Positions 1-7,203 of a DNA stretch of 13,792 nucleotides are shown here, piece by piece. The stretch is taken from contig JACIXM010000027.1 of the NCBI GenBank assembly GCA_014360395.1, positions 1 to 13,792 on the forward strand, given 5' to 3'. Below the pieces are notes generated by a model. The model was given only the letters and a program-made list of their open reading frames with translations, did no database searches and was not told the DNA's origin. This DNA comes from Actinotalea sp. Its GTDB lineage: Bacteria; Actinomycetota; Actinomycetes; Actinomycetales; Cellulomonadaceae. Within the stretch, counting starts at the first letter, position 1. Each line of letters begins with the position of its first letter. Both the position numbers and the translations under genes were made by a program.

Positions 1-117
1 CCCTCCGTCGAGGGAGGCGCGCATGAGCTCGCTGCGGCTCACCTTGGTGCGCACCACCTCGTTGCCGTATGCCTCCGCGATGTCCTCCACCCGGGAGGTC
101 ATGCTCACCGGCACCGA
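1..117 (-). pseudogene. Fragment resembling a sugar-phosphate mutase (PGM/PMM family), both ends missing
   Basis: Read leftward from about 117, one frame gives 39 codons with no start codon. The peptide includes VPVSMTSRVEDIAEAYG followed by NEVVRTKVSRSELM. This pattern (a VPV/S strand, a helix with xxIAExxG, then VVRTKVS) resembles the middle of bacterial and archaeal phosphomannomutase/phosphoglucomutase proteins, where a 'VVRTRVG' strand follows the domain II-III linker. It is a different frame from the MFS gene that precedes it, and an in-frame TGA lies just upstream at 121-123, so it cannot start here as a normal gene. It runs off the left edge. The family assignment comes from motif memory over only about 38 residues and is tentative. 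That this is coding sequence unrelated to the MFS transporter is more secure. It may be an assembly artefact rather than a true pseudogene. Confidence 0.4.
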
Positions 118-346
118 CCGTCAGCAGGCGGCGCGAGCCGAACCGGTCCAGGGCCAGTCCCATCGGGACCTGCAGCGTCGCGTAGACCGCCACCTGGACC
201 ACGACGAAGGACGCCAGCACCGTCGCGCCGACGGAGAACCGCTCGACCGCCTCCACGCCGACGACGCCGAAGGAGGTGCGGTGCAGGACCGCGACGACGT
301 AGGCGGCGACGGCGACGGCCCAGACGGTCGACGCGCGGCGGCTCAC
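110..346 (-). pseudogene. MFS transporter, N-terminal 79 codons only (broken)
   Basis: A GTG start at 344-346 lies 7 bp after the stop of the PAC2 gene, with a weak GGGG ahead of it. The peptide begins VSRRASTVWAVAVAAYVV, a cytoplasmic N-terminus followed by a first membrane helix at about residues 8-22. The actinobacterial MFS signature RTSFGVVGVEAVERF follows, then a second helix at about 40-62 and the loop-2/3 motif DRFGSRRLL at about 67-75, characteristic of the major facilitator superfamily. An intact protein has about 400 residues and 12 helices. Here homology stops after RRLLTVGA, and the same frame continues as Gly/Arg-rich nonsense (GEHDLPGGGHRGG) to the left edge. The substrate cannot be told from this fragment. 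The spacing suggests translational coupling to the PAC2 gene. The break coincides with the start of unrelated coding sequence in another frame. Confidence 0.75.
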
Positions 347-353
347 GCCCCGG

Positions 354-1292
354 TCACAGGCCCGGCCCGTCCCCGCCCTGCTGGGCCAGGAACCGCTCGA
401 ACTGCTCGCCGAGCTCCTCGGCCGTCGGCAGGTCGGTGGTCTCCGCGAGGAGGCTCGTGCGGCCGATCGCCCGGGCGAAGGAGTCGTACTGCTCCTCCAG
501 CGCGCGGACGACCGCAGCGACGTCCTCGGACGCCTCGACCTGCCGGTCCACCTCGAGCGCCGCCTCCCGGGCCGCCTCCTGCAGACCGACCGTCGCGAGC
601 TCCAGACCGGTGGACCGCTCGACGTGCTCGAGGCCGACCTGGGAGGCACGCGGGAACGCGGACTGGGCGAGGTAGTGGGGCACGTGCACGGCGAAACCCA
701 TCGCGTCGTGCCCCCACGTCCCGAGCCGGTACTCCAGCAGCGCGCTGACGCTCGCCGGCACCTGCACCGTGCCGAACCACGACGTGTGCTGCTCGACCAG
801 CTCGGCGCGTGTGGCATGGGCCGTCACCCCGAGGGGCCGGGTGTGGGGCACCCCCATGGGGATCCCGTGGACCCCGACCGTCAGCGGGACGGCGAACCGC
901 TCCACCACCTCGCGCACCCCGCTGACGAAGGCCTCCCACCGGACGTCCGGCTCGACGCCGTGCAGGAGCAGGAACGGCACGTCGTCCGCGTCGCGGACGA
1001 CGTCGACGACGAGGCTCGGCGCGTCGTAGTCCGACCAGTGCGTCGAGCTGAAGGTCATCGTGGGACGCCGGGAGCGGTAGTCGACGAGCCGGTCCGCGTC
1101 GAACGTCACGAGCCGCTGCGCGCCGAACCGACCGGTGAGGTGCTCCGCGGCGCCCTGGCCGGCGGCACCGGCGTCGACGAAGCCGCGGACCATGTGCACG
1201 AGCACCGGCCCGGGCGCCCCCGCCGCCGTCCGGGCCGCCAGCTCGCGTGCGACGTCCTCGTCCACCGTGTACAGCTGCTGGGGGTCGTGCAT
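354..1292 (-). CDS. PAC2 family protein (proteasome assembly chaperone-like)
   Basis: A 312-residue soluble protein of the PAC2 family, named after the eukaryotic proteasome assembly chaperone 2; bacterial members are common in actinobacteria and have no settled biochemical role. Family features seen are a GFVDAG turn at residues 37-42 after the first beta strand, the LLLHGVEPDVRWE segment at about 108-120, GIPMGVPHTRP at 143-153 and VHVPHYLAQ at 202-210. A charged helical C-terminal region at about 235-305 follows. The length is normal for actinobacterial members. The ATG start is supported by GGAGGAG ending 2 nt before it; the close spacing is slightly short but the motif is strong. The gene lies 85 bp downstream of the response regulator, which is enough for its own promoter, though I see no clear -10/-35. 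The truncated MFS gene follows 7 bp behind. A link to a proteasome is not shown by this window. Confidence 0.85.
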   Translation of the reverse strand: MHDPQQLYTVDEDVARELAARTAAGAPGPVLVHMVRGFVDAGAAGQGAAEHLTGRFGAQRLVTFDADRLVDYRSRRPTMTFSSTHWSDYDAPSLVVDVVRDADDVPFLLLHGVEPDVRWEAFVSGVREVVERFAVPLTVGVHGIPMGVPHTRPLGVTAHATRAELVEQHTSWFGTVQVPASVSALLEYRLGTWGHDAMGFAVHVPHYLAQSAFPRASQVGLEHVERSTGLELATVGLQEAAREAALEVDRQVEASEDVAAVVRALEEQYDSFARAIGRTSLLAETTDLPTAEELGEQFERFLAQQGGDGPGL

Positions 1293-1377
1293 CGCTCCTC
1301 CGGGGCTCGGGGGTTCCTCGGCTGTCGGAACGCCCGACCGGCAACCGCCATTCCCGCTCGGCCGCCGGCGTGCGGTG

Positions 1378-1815
1378 TCAGTGCCGCGGCAGCCGGACGA
1401 CCGAGACGAAGAAGTCGTCGATCTGCCGCACGACCTCGATGAACCGGGAGAAGTCGACCGGCTTGGTGACGTAGGCGTTCGCGTGCAGGGAGTAGCTGCG
1501 CAGGACGTCCTCCTCGGCCTCCGACGTCGTCAGGACGACGACCGGGATGCTGCGGAGCGTCTCGTCGTTCTTCATCGCGGCGAGCACCTCACGGCCGTCC
1601 ATCCGCGGCAGGTTCAGGTCCAGCAGCACGAGGTCGGGCGTCGGCGCGTCGGCGTACTCGCCCTCGCGGCGCAGGTACTGCATGGCCTCGGCGCCGTCGC
1701 TGACGACGGCGAGGCGGTTGGCGACCTTGTTCTCCTCGAACGCCTCGCGCGTCATGAGGACGTCGCCCGGGTCGTCCTCCACGAGGAGCACGTCGATGGG
1801 GCTCTGGTCCGGCAT
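1378..1815 (-). CDS. Stand-alone response regulator receiver protein (Rcp1-like)
   Basis: A 145-residue protein made of a single receiver domain. The acidic pocket is E13-D14-D15 in LLVEDDPGD, the phosphoacceptor is D66 in LVLLDLNLP, the switch threonine is T96 or T97 in VVVLTTS, and the invariant lysine is K118 in YVTKP. VEDDPGD with a following [10 protein letters not shown] is typical of the Rcp1 class that partners phytochrome-like or CHASE-type histidine kinases. There is no output domain, so it must act by protein contact or as a phosphate shuttle or sink. The ATG lies 1 bp after the kinase stop codon, and GGAAGGA sits 8 nt upstream inside the kinase gene, so co-transcription and probable translational coupling are expected. 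The upstream kinase is the obvious phosphodonor (inference). Confidence 0.93.
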   Translation of the reverse strand: MPDQSPIDVLLVEDDPGDVLMTREAFEENKVANRLAVVSDGAEAMQYLRREGEYADAPTPDLVLLDLNLPRMDGREVLAAMKNDETLRSIPVVVLTTSEAEEDVLRSYSLHANAYVTKPVDFSRFIEVVRQIDDFFVSVVRLPRH

Positions 1816-1816
1816 G

Positions 1817-3484
1817 TCAGCCGTCCTTCCTGCCGCCTGCGGCGACCATGGGGGGTGTGCTCGTGGCGTCGGCCTCGGGCAGGTGCGGGGCGACCTCGGG
1901 GTCGGCCGGCAGGCTCCACCGGATCCGGGTCCCCTCCGTCACGGCGGTGTCGATCCAGATGTGCCCGCCGTGGTAGTCGACGATCTTCTTGCACAGGGCC
2001 AGGCCGATGCCCGTCCCCTCGTACACGTCCTTCGGGTGCAGCCGCTGGAAGATGACGAAGACACGCTCGGCGTACTGGGGGTCGATGCCGATGCCGTTGT
2101 CCTCGCAGGCGAACTCCCAGCAGTCGCCCTCGCGCTCCGCGGTGATCCGTACGAGCGGCTCCCGGTCGGGGTGGCGGAACTTCACCGCGTTGCCGACCAG
2201 GTTCTGCAGGAGCTGGACCAGCAGCGGCTCCTCGCCACGGACCACGGGCAGGTCCTCGGCGACGACCGTGGCGCCCGTCTCCTCGATGGCCTCGCCCAGG
2301 TCCGAGCGGACCTGCTCCAGGGCCGCGCCCATGTCCACGTCGCCGACCTCGCCGCCGATCCGGCCGACCCGCGAGAAGCTCAGCAGGTCGTTGATGAGGC
2401 GCTGCATCCGCTTGGCACCGTCGACCGCGAAGTAGATGTACTGGTCGGCCCGCTCGTCGAGCTGGCCCGCGTAGCGCTTCGCGAGGAGCTGGGTGAAGCT
2501 GGCGATCTTGCGCAGGGGCTCCTGGAGGTCGTGCGAGGCCACGTACGCGAACTGCTCCAGGTCGCGGTTGGACCGGCGCAGGTCCTCCGCCTGCTCCTGG
2601 AGCAGCTGGTGGGAGGACTCGATCTCGGCGCGCGCCGCCGTCGCCTCGGCCACCAGGCCGGCCAGCTTGACGCGCATCGCCTCCACGTCCGCGGCCACGT
2701 CGCCGACCTCCCCCGGCCCCGTCGCGGTGACCCGGCGCTCGACGTCGCCGTCGGCGACGTGCCGCGCGTCCGCCGCGAGAGCGGCCAGCGGGTCGGTGAC
2801 CCACCGGCGCAGCAGGACCCACAGGAGGAGACCTGCGCCCAGGGCGGCGACCACGAGCAGCACCAGGAGCACGGTCAGCACGGTCAGCCAGCGGACGAGG
2901 TCGTCCCGCGCCTCGTTCCGCTCCGCCCTGAGTGCCGTGAGGTAGAGCTCCGCGTCGGCGAGGAGGTCCTCGTACAGCACCTGCCCCTGCGCGAGGTCGC
3001 TCTCGGGGACCGCGCCGGGCCCCTGCGCACTCGTCCGCTCGACGGTCGGGACGGCGAAGTCCTGGTACCAGCGCACCGCCGCCTCGAGGGCGTCCTGCCG
3101 TGCGACGAGGGCGGGGTGATCAGCGCCGAAACGCTCCTCGAGGAGCGCACCCGCGTCCAGGCCCCGCAGCTCCTCCGGCTGACGGGCGTCGTCGGAGAGC
3201 CGGTCGAACGGCTCGCGGACGACCTCGTTGCCCGTCGCGGCGTACGCGCGGACGGCCGTATGGGCCGCGTCGATGCGCTGGAGCCCCAGGTCCCCCTGCG
3301 TGATGACCCTGTAGTACACGTCCGTGACGTCGGTCTGCCGTTCGCTGACGACAGCGAGCGCGGTGCCGACGGCGGCGACACCGAGGAGGAGCGCCACAGC
3401 GGCGAACGTCAGCGCCCGCCCGAGCTTCACCCGCAGGGACCGGTTCCGCCGGGGCGCGCCGCCCGTCTCCGTCGCCCCCGTCAC
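1817..3484 (-). CDS. Membrane sensor histidine kinase: CHASE3-like sensor, HAMP, HisKA, HATPase_c
   Basis: A 555-residue transmembrane kinase. TM1 spans about residues 24-46 and is followed by an extracytoplasmic all-helical sensor at about 47-198, which looks like CHASE3 (alternating helices, conserved RxYAATG and [12 protein letters not shown] segments). TM2 spans about 199-226 and HAMP about 222-275. A coiled coil leads to the H-box [12 protein letters not shown] with phosphorylated His318. The ATPase domain has N432 in LVGNAVKF, the G1 box DNGIGI at 462-467, FQRLH at 479-483 and the G2 box GTGIGLAL at 490-497. HDLQEPLR is typical of kinases that signal to Rcp1-type receivers. The GTG start overlaps the TGA of the phosphatase gene by 4 bp (GTGA). 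Longer in-frame extensions are low-complexity Arg/Gly sequence antisense to the phosphatase codon pattern and are rejected. The ligand cannot be deduced. Confidence 0.93.
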   Translation of the reverse strand: MTGATETGGAPRRNRSLRVKLGRALTFAAVALLLGVAAVGTALAVVSERQTDVTDVYYRVITQGDLGLQRIDAAHTAVRAYAATGNEVVREPFDRLSDDARQPEELRGLDAGALLEERFGADHPALVARQDALEAAVRWYQDFAVPTVERTSAQGPGAVPESDLAQGQVLYEDLLADAELYLTALRAERNEARDDLVRWLTVLTVLLVLLVVAALGAGLLLWVLLRRWVTDPLAALAADARHVADGDVERRVTATGPGEVGDVAADVEAMRVKLAGLVAEATAARAEIESSHQLLQEQAEDLRRSNRDLEQFAYVASHDLQEPLRKIASFTQLLAKRYAGQLDERADQYIYFAVDGAKRMQRLINDLLSFSRVGRIGGEVGDVDMGAALEQVRSDLGEAIEETGATVVAEDLPVVRGEEPLLVQLLQNLVGNAVKFRHPDREPLVRITAEREGDCWEFACEDNGIGIDPQYAERVFVIFQRLHPKDVYEGTGIGLALCKKIVDYHGGHIWIDTAVTEGTRIRWSLPADPEVAPHLPEADATSTPPMVAAGGRKDG

Positions 3485-4665
3485 TCGGCATCCCCCCAGC
3501 CGAGCACGACGAGCGCCGTGTCGTCGACGAGGTCGCCCCCGTGGCGGGCTCGCACCGCCTCCAGGATCCGGTCCACGAGCGGGCGCCGGGCGGCGCGCGG
3601 CTCCTCGGCCGCCTCGGCGCGGACCTGATCGGTCATGACCTCCATCAGCCCCTCCTCGCCCAGGCGGGCACTGCCGCCGTCGACCGTCGTCTCGAGCACG
3701 CCGTCGGTGAACAGCACGATCCGCCAGCGCTCCCCCAGCTCGACCCGCTGCGACCGCCATCCGCCCAGCACCGGGATGCCCAGGGCGCGCCCCCGCACGT
3801 CCGAGGGCAGGGTCGTCGTCGGCGTGCCCAGGAGGAACGGCGTGGGGTGACCGCACAGGAAGAGGTCCAGGGAACGACGGTCCGGGTGGACCACCACCAT
3901 GACCGCGGTGGCGAAGATCTCCGGGCGTCCCCGCTCCGCGGCGAGGATCTGCTCGGTCACGTCGAGCACCTGCTCCGCCGGCAGTCCCGCGAGGACCGAC
4001 GTCCGCCACGCCGTGCGCAACGTCGCGCCGAGGGCGGCCTCGTCAGGCCCGTGGCCGGCGACGTCCCCGACGATCGCGGCCACCGACCCGTCCGAGCGCT
4101 CGACGACGTCGTAGAAGTCCCCGCCCAGCAGGCCGTCCCGGCCGGCCCGGTACCCCACGAGCACCTCCAGCGCGCCGTCCGCGACCAGCGGGGTGGGCAG
4201 GAGCGCCCGCTCCAGCCGGCTCGTCTCCGAGGCACGCAGCTGCGCGCGGTACAGGTCGCGCTCCTGGATCTCCGCGTGGCGACGCTGGATCGCGTACCGG
4301 ACCGCCCGCGCCAGCAGCTCCGGGCTGACGTCGCCCTTGACGAGGTAGTCCTGCGCGCCCGCCGCGACGGCCCGCAGCCCCGCCGCCGACTCCGCCATGC
4401 CCGTGAGCACGACGACGGCCGGCGTGCGCGGCGAGGCGAGGATCCGCTCGAGCGCCCCGATCCCGGTCGCGTCCGGAAGACCGAGGTCCAGCAGCACGCA
4501 GTCGACGTCGAGCATCTCGGCGGCGGTCTCCAGGCTCCGTGCCCGGCTCAGGTCCACGTCGAGGTTGGCGTCGCTGAAGAGCTCCTGCACCAGCAGGGCG
4601 TCGCCGTCGTCGTCCTCCACCAGGAGCACGCGCAGGGCGCGCGGGTCCGACTCGACTGTCAGCAC
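3481..4665 (-). CDS. Receiver-PP2C fusion: response regulator serine phosphatase (RsbU/SpoIIE type)
   Basis: A 394-residue protein. The N-terminal receiver occupies about residues 11-125, with acidic pocket E17-D18-D19, phosphoacceptor D60 in VLLDLGLP, T88 and K110 in YLVKGD. A helical linker at about 127-155 leads to a PP2C-type phosphatase at about 156-391. Its metal-binding acidic residues are D183 and D186 in GGDFYD, D201 in VGDVAGHG, D321 in LFTDGVLE and D381/D382 in VDDTALVVL. All are present, so it should be active. Known relatives dephosphorylate anti-sigma-factor antagonists (RsbV/SpoIIAA type) in partner switching. The start is GTG at 4663-4665, backed by GGAGGAAGGG 5 nt upstream; an ATG 54 nt further upstream lacks such a site. 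The gene heads the operon with the kinase and the single receiver. No RsbV or RsbW homologue is encoded in the window, so the substrate is unknown. Confidence 0.92.
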   Translation of the reverse strand: MLTVESDPRALRVLLVEDDDGDALLVQELFSDANLDVDLSRARSLETAAEMLDVDCVLLDLGLPDATGIGALERILASPRTPAVVVLTGMAESAAGLRAVAAGAQDYLVKGDVSPELLARAVRYAIQRRHAEIQERDLYRAQLRASETSRLERALLPTPLVADGALEVLVGYRAGRDGLLGGDFYDVVERSDGSVAAIVGDVAGHGPDEAALGATLRTAWRTSVLAGLPAEQVLDVTEQILAAERGRPEIFATAVMVVVHPDRRSLDLFLCGHPTPFLLGTPTTTLPSDVRGRALGIPVLGGWRSQRVELGERWRIVLFTDGVLETTVDGGSARLGEEGLMEVMTDQVRAEAAEEPRAARRPLVDRILEAVRARHGGDLVDDTALVVLGWGDAE

Positions 4666-4705
4666 CTCGACCCTTCCTCCGTGCCGTCCGCACCCCGACC
4701 CCGAC

Positions 4706-4732
4706 GTCCGTGCGGACACCGTGCCGGCACGG
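4706..4732. repeat. Two adjacent inverted repeats in the phosphatase gene leader
   Basis: GTCCG-TG-CGGAC at 4706-4717 is followed directly by a perfect 14-bp palindrome, CCGTGCCGGCACGG, at 4719-4732. Both lie between the candidate -10 box of the phosphatase operon (4760-4765) and its start codon. In the RNA they could form small hairpins, and in DNA they could be a dimeric repressor site. In sequence this GC-rich, short palindromes arise often by chance, so function is only a suggestion. Confidence 0.3.
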
Positions 4733-4759
4733 CACCAGGTGGCGCCGATCTGCGCGACG

Positions 4760-4765
4760 ATCCTA
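4760..4765 (-). promoter_or_regulatory. Candidate -10 box of the phosphatase-kinase-receiver operon
   Basis: Read on the minus strand, TAGGAT matches the actinobacterial TANNNT -10 pattern and is one of the few AT-containing hexamers in this intergenic region. It would give a leader of about 88 nt holding the palindromes at 4706-4732. No convincing -35 element is seen at 16-18 bp. This weakens the call. Confidence 0.35.
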
Positions 4766-4775
4766 GTCGGCCCGG

Positions 4776-4814
4776 CCCGGCGCGCCCGACGACGGCCCGC
4801 GACGGCGCGCCGGG
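4776..4814. repeat. Perfect 11-bp inverted repeat between divergent promoters
   Basis: CCCGGCGCGCC (4776-4786) and GGCGCGCCGGG (4804-4814) are exact reverse complements separated by 17 bp. The repeat sits between the candidate -10 boxes of the phosphatase operon (4760-4765) and the helicase gene (4849-4854). Arm centres are 28 bp apart, so it could be a pair of half sites or an extruding hairpin. It is made only of G and C, which raises the chance of coincidence. Confidence 0.4.
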
Positions 4815-4848
4815 ACCCCCGTCCGTCCTCGGCACGCCGCGCAGGGCG

Positions 4849-4854
4849 GATAAT
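4849..4854 (+). promoter_or_regulatory. Candidate -10 box of the HelD-like helicase gene
   Basis: GATAAT matches five of six positions of the sigma-70 -10 consensus and stands out in a region that is otherwise about 80% G+C. The predicted transcript would begin near 4861, giving a leader of about 35 nt to the GTG at 4896. No -35 match is visible 16-18 bp upstream. I also looked for the rifamycin-associated element found before some Streptomyces helR genes and did not see it. Confidence 0.5.
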
Positions 4855-4895
4855 GGACGGCCCGTTCCGCGTGCGTGGACGTCCCAGGGGGGCCC

Positions 4896-7187
4896 GTGAC
4901 AGACCTGCAGGACCAGCTCGACCACGAGCAGCGCGCCGTCGACGAGCGGTACGCCCGGCTCGACCGGCTCCGGGCGACGACCCGTGCCCGCCTGGCGCAG
5001 ACGCGTCGGGTCGGACCGTCGGGATCCCCGCAGAACCGCTCCGAGCGCGACGCGTTCGCCACCCTGTACGAGGACCGGCTGGCCCAGCTCGACGCGGTCG
5101 AGCAGCGACTGTGCTTCGGACGGCTCGACCTCGCCGAGGACCCGGGCGACGGGACGGACGGACCGCGGTACATCGGGCGCATCGGCCTGGCCGACGAGGA
5201 CCAGGTGCCGCTCCTGACCGACTGGCGCGCCCCTGCCGCGCGCCCCTTCTACCGCGCGACGTCGGCGCGCCCCGAGGGTGTCGTCCGCCGTCGGCACCTG
5301 GTCACGCGCGGGCGGAGGGTGACCGGGCTGGAGGACGAGATCCTCGACCTGGACGCGTACGCCGGGACGGCCGCGAGCGTCGGGACCGTCGCCGGGGAGG
5401 GAGCGCTGCTCGCCGCGCTGGCGACCGCGCGCACGGGGCGGATGGGCGACATCGTCGCCACGATCCAGGCCGAGCAGGACGCGATCATCCGCTCGGAGCT
5501 GTCGGGTGCCCTGGTGGTGCAGGGCGGCCCCGGCACCGGCAAGACCGCGGTGGCCCTGCACCGCGCCGCCTACCTGCTGTACGCCCACCGCAGCACGCTG
5601 GAGCGCTCGGGCGTGCTCGTGGTCGGCCCGAGCCGGACGTTCCTGACGTACATCGACCAGGTCCTGCCCTCCCTCGGGGAGACCGGCGTCGTCGCGGCCA
5701 CCGTCGAGGAGCTGCTGCCGGGCGTCACCGTCACCGGGTCCGAGGCGGACGCCGTCGCGGAGATCAAGGGTCGGGCGGTCATGGCCGAGGTCGTCGCGCG
5801 CGCCGTACGGCACCGGCAGCGGGTGCCGCGGGAGGCCGTGGAGACCAGCGTCGACGGACGGCGCCTCGTCGTCCGCCCCCAGGACGTGGCCGACGCCATC
5901 GCCAAGGCCCGGCGGACGGGCCGGCCGCACAACCTGGCGCGGGTGACCTTCGTCCGCGAGATGCTGCAGCGGCTCGCGGACCAGTACGTCGCCCAGCTCG
6001 GCTTCGCGGTCGCGCCGGAGGACCGTGCCGAGGTCCTGGAGGAGCTGCGCACCACCCGGGACATCCGGGTCGCGCTCAACCTGGCCTGGATGCCCCTGAC
6101 CCCCCAGAAACTGGTCGGGGACCTCCTCACCCGCCCGGCGCGCCTCGAGGCGGCCGCCCCCCGGCTGGCCGAGCGCGAGCGCCGGCTCCTCCTGCGTGAG
6201 CCCGGCGCGCCGTGGACGCCCGCCGACGTGCCGCTCCTGGACGAGGCGGCCGAGCTCCTCGGCGAGGACGACCAGGCGGCCCGGGCGCAGGCGGCGCAGG
6301 ACGCCCTCCGTCGGGAGGAGGAGCTCGACTACGCCCGCCAGGTGCTGCGCTCCGGCGCCGGTCGTGGTCTGGTGACCGCCGAGGTCCTGGCCGAGCGCTT
6401 CGGCACCTCCGGCCCGCGCCTGACGACCGCCGAGCGGGCCGCCGCCGACCGGACGTGGACCTACGGGCACGTCGTCGTCGACGAGGCGCAGGAGCTCTCC
6501 CCGATGGCGTGGCGCATGCTCCTGCGCCGGTGCCCCACCCGCTCGCTGACGGTGGTCGGCGACGTCGCCCAGACCTCGGCCGCCGGGGGCGCCCGGGACT
6601 GGGCAGCGACCCTGGACCCGGTCCTGCGCGGCTCGTGGCGCCTGGCCGAGCTCACGGTCAACTACCGCACCCCGGCGACGGTGGCCCGGACCGCCCAGGC
6701 GGTCGCCCGGCGCGCCGGCCTGCCCGTGTCCCCCCAGACGTCGGCCCGTGACGTGCCCGACGCGCTGCGCGTCCAGGTCGGCGCCGAGGTCGACGACGAC
6801 GCCCTCGTGCGCGCCGTCCACGCATCGCTCGCCGAGCTCGGCGTCCTCGACGGCACCGCGGACGAGGGGGGCCGGGTCGCCGTCGTCGCGGCGCCCCGGG
6901 ACGCCGCGACGGTCACGGAGCGCCTGGTCTCCTCCCCGCTGGCGCCGTACCTGGCGACGGCGGGCGGCACGGCCCTGGACGCGCGGGTCGCGGTCATGAC
7001 GCCCCGGCAGACCAAGGGCCTGGAGTTCGACGTCGTCGTGCTCGTGGAGCCGCTGCGGATCGCCGCGGACTCCGCCGGGGACCTCTACGTCGCGATGACG
7101 CGGCCCACCCGGACGCTCCGGGTGCTCGCCGCCGACGGCCTGCCCGAGGGGTTCGGGGCCCAGGACCGGGCGACGGCCGGACCCTGA
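4896..7187 (+). CDS. HelD-like superfamily 1 helicase (RNA polymerase recycling factor)
   Basis: A 763-residue protein of the UvrD-like SF1 fold. A charged helical N-terminus at about residues 1-75 is the coiled coil that enters the RNA polymerase secondary channel in HelD. The Q-motif region is [10 protein letters not shown] at 190-199. Walker A is GGPGTGKT at 210-217, followed by a helical insertion at about 270-450. Walker B is VVVDEAQE at 527-534, motif III is GDVAQTS at 555-561, motif IV is NYRTP at 589-593, motif V is [12 protein letters not shown] at about 704-715, and motif VI is YVAMTRPT at 731-738. HelD proteins use ATP to strip RNA polymerase from nucleic acid; mycobacterial and Streptomyces relatives can protect against rifampicin. 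The length fits the actinobacterial class (about 740 residues). GTG 4896 follows AGGGGGG closely; GTG 4875 in the same frame adds seven residues and is possible. A distant DNA helicase role is less likely. Confidence 0.85.
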   Translation: MTDLQDQLDHEQRAVDERYARLDRLRATTRARLAQTRRVGPSGSPQNRSERDAFATLYEDRLAQLDAVEQRLCFGRLDLAEDPGDGTDGPRYIGRIGLADEDQVPLLTDWRAPAARPFYRATSARPEGVVRRRHLVTRGRRVTGLEDEILDLDAYAGTAASVGTVAGEGALLAALATARTGRMGDIVATIQAEQDAIIRSELSGALVVQGGPGTGKTAVALHRAAYLLYAHRSTLERSGVLVVGPSRTFLTYIDQVLPSLGETGVVAATVEELLPGVTVTGSEADAVAEIKGRAVMAEVVARAVRHRQRVPREAVETSVDGRRLVVRPQDVADAIAKARRTGRPHNLARVTFVREMLQRLADQYVAQLGFAVAPEDRAEVLEELRTTRDIRVALNLAWMPLTPQKLVGDLLTRPARLEAAAPRLAERERRLLLREPGAPWTPADVPLLDEAAELLGEDDQAARAQAAQDALRREEELDYARQVLRSGAGRGLVTAEVLAERFGTSGPRLTTAERAAADRTWTYGHVVVDEAQELSPMAWRMLLRRCPTRSLTVVGDVAQTSAAGGARDWAATLDPVLRGSWRLAELTVNYRTPATVARTAQAVARRAGLPVSPQTSARDVPDALRVQVGAEVDDDALVRAVHASLAELGVLDGTADEGGRVAVVAAPRDAATVTERLVSSPLAPYLATAGGTALDARVAVMTPRQTKGLEFDVVVLVEPLRIAADSAGDLYVAMTRPTRTLRVLAADGLPEGFGAQDRATAGP

Positions 7188-7203
7188 CCCGGCGGCGTCA
7201 GGG
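7182..7203. terminator. Hairpin shared by two convergent genes, holding both stop codons
   Basis: CCCTGAC (7182-7188) and GTCAGGG (7197-7203) are perfect 7-bp arms around an 8-nt loop, CCGGCGGC. The helicase stop TGA (7185-7187) lies in the left arm and the protease stop (TCA on the plus strand, 7198-7200) in the mirror position of the right arm. The two genes are only 10 bp apart. A U tract is absent, as is common for actinobacterial terminators. Bidirectional termination is inferred. Confidence 0.5.

Noticed and set aside
1293..1377. Promoter or terminator between the receiver gene and the PAC2 gene
   Set aside because: No TANNNT hexamer with suitable spacing and no strong hairpin was found in the 85 bp, so PAC2 may be read from the upstream operon or from a promoter I cannot recognise.
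1547..3628. Long plus-strand open frame of about 690 codons opposite the kinase and receiver genes
   Set aside because: It is antisense to genes with clear catalytic motifs; its peptide is biased to Arg/Asp/Val/Leu without any domain, as expected from the GC-rich third positions of the true genes.
3485..4009. N-terminal extension of the kinase reading frame to an upstream ATG
   Set aside because: The extension lies inside the PP2C gene in another frame and is Arg/Gly-rich. The GTG at 3482-3484 gives a normal cytoplasmic N-terminus followed directly by TM1.
4666..4895. Rifamycin-associated element upstream of the HelD-like gene
   Set aside because: I looked for the 19-bp inverted repeat known from Streptomyces helR promoters. 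The inverted repeat present here (4776-4814) has different sequence and a 17-bp spacer.
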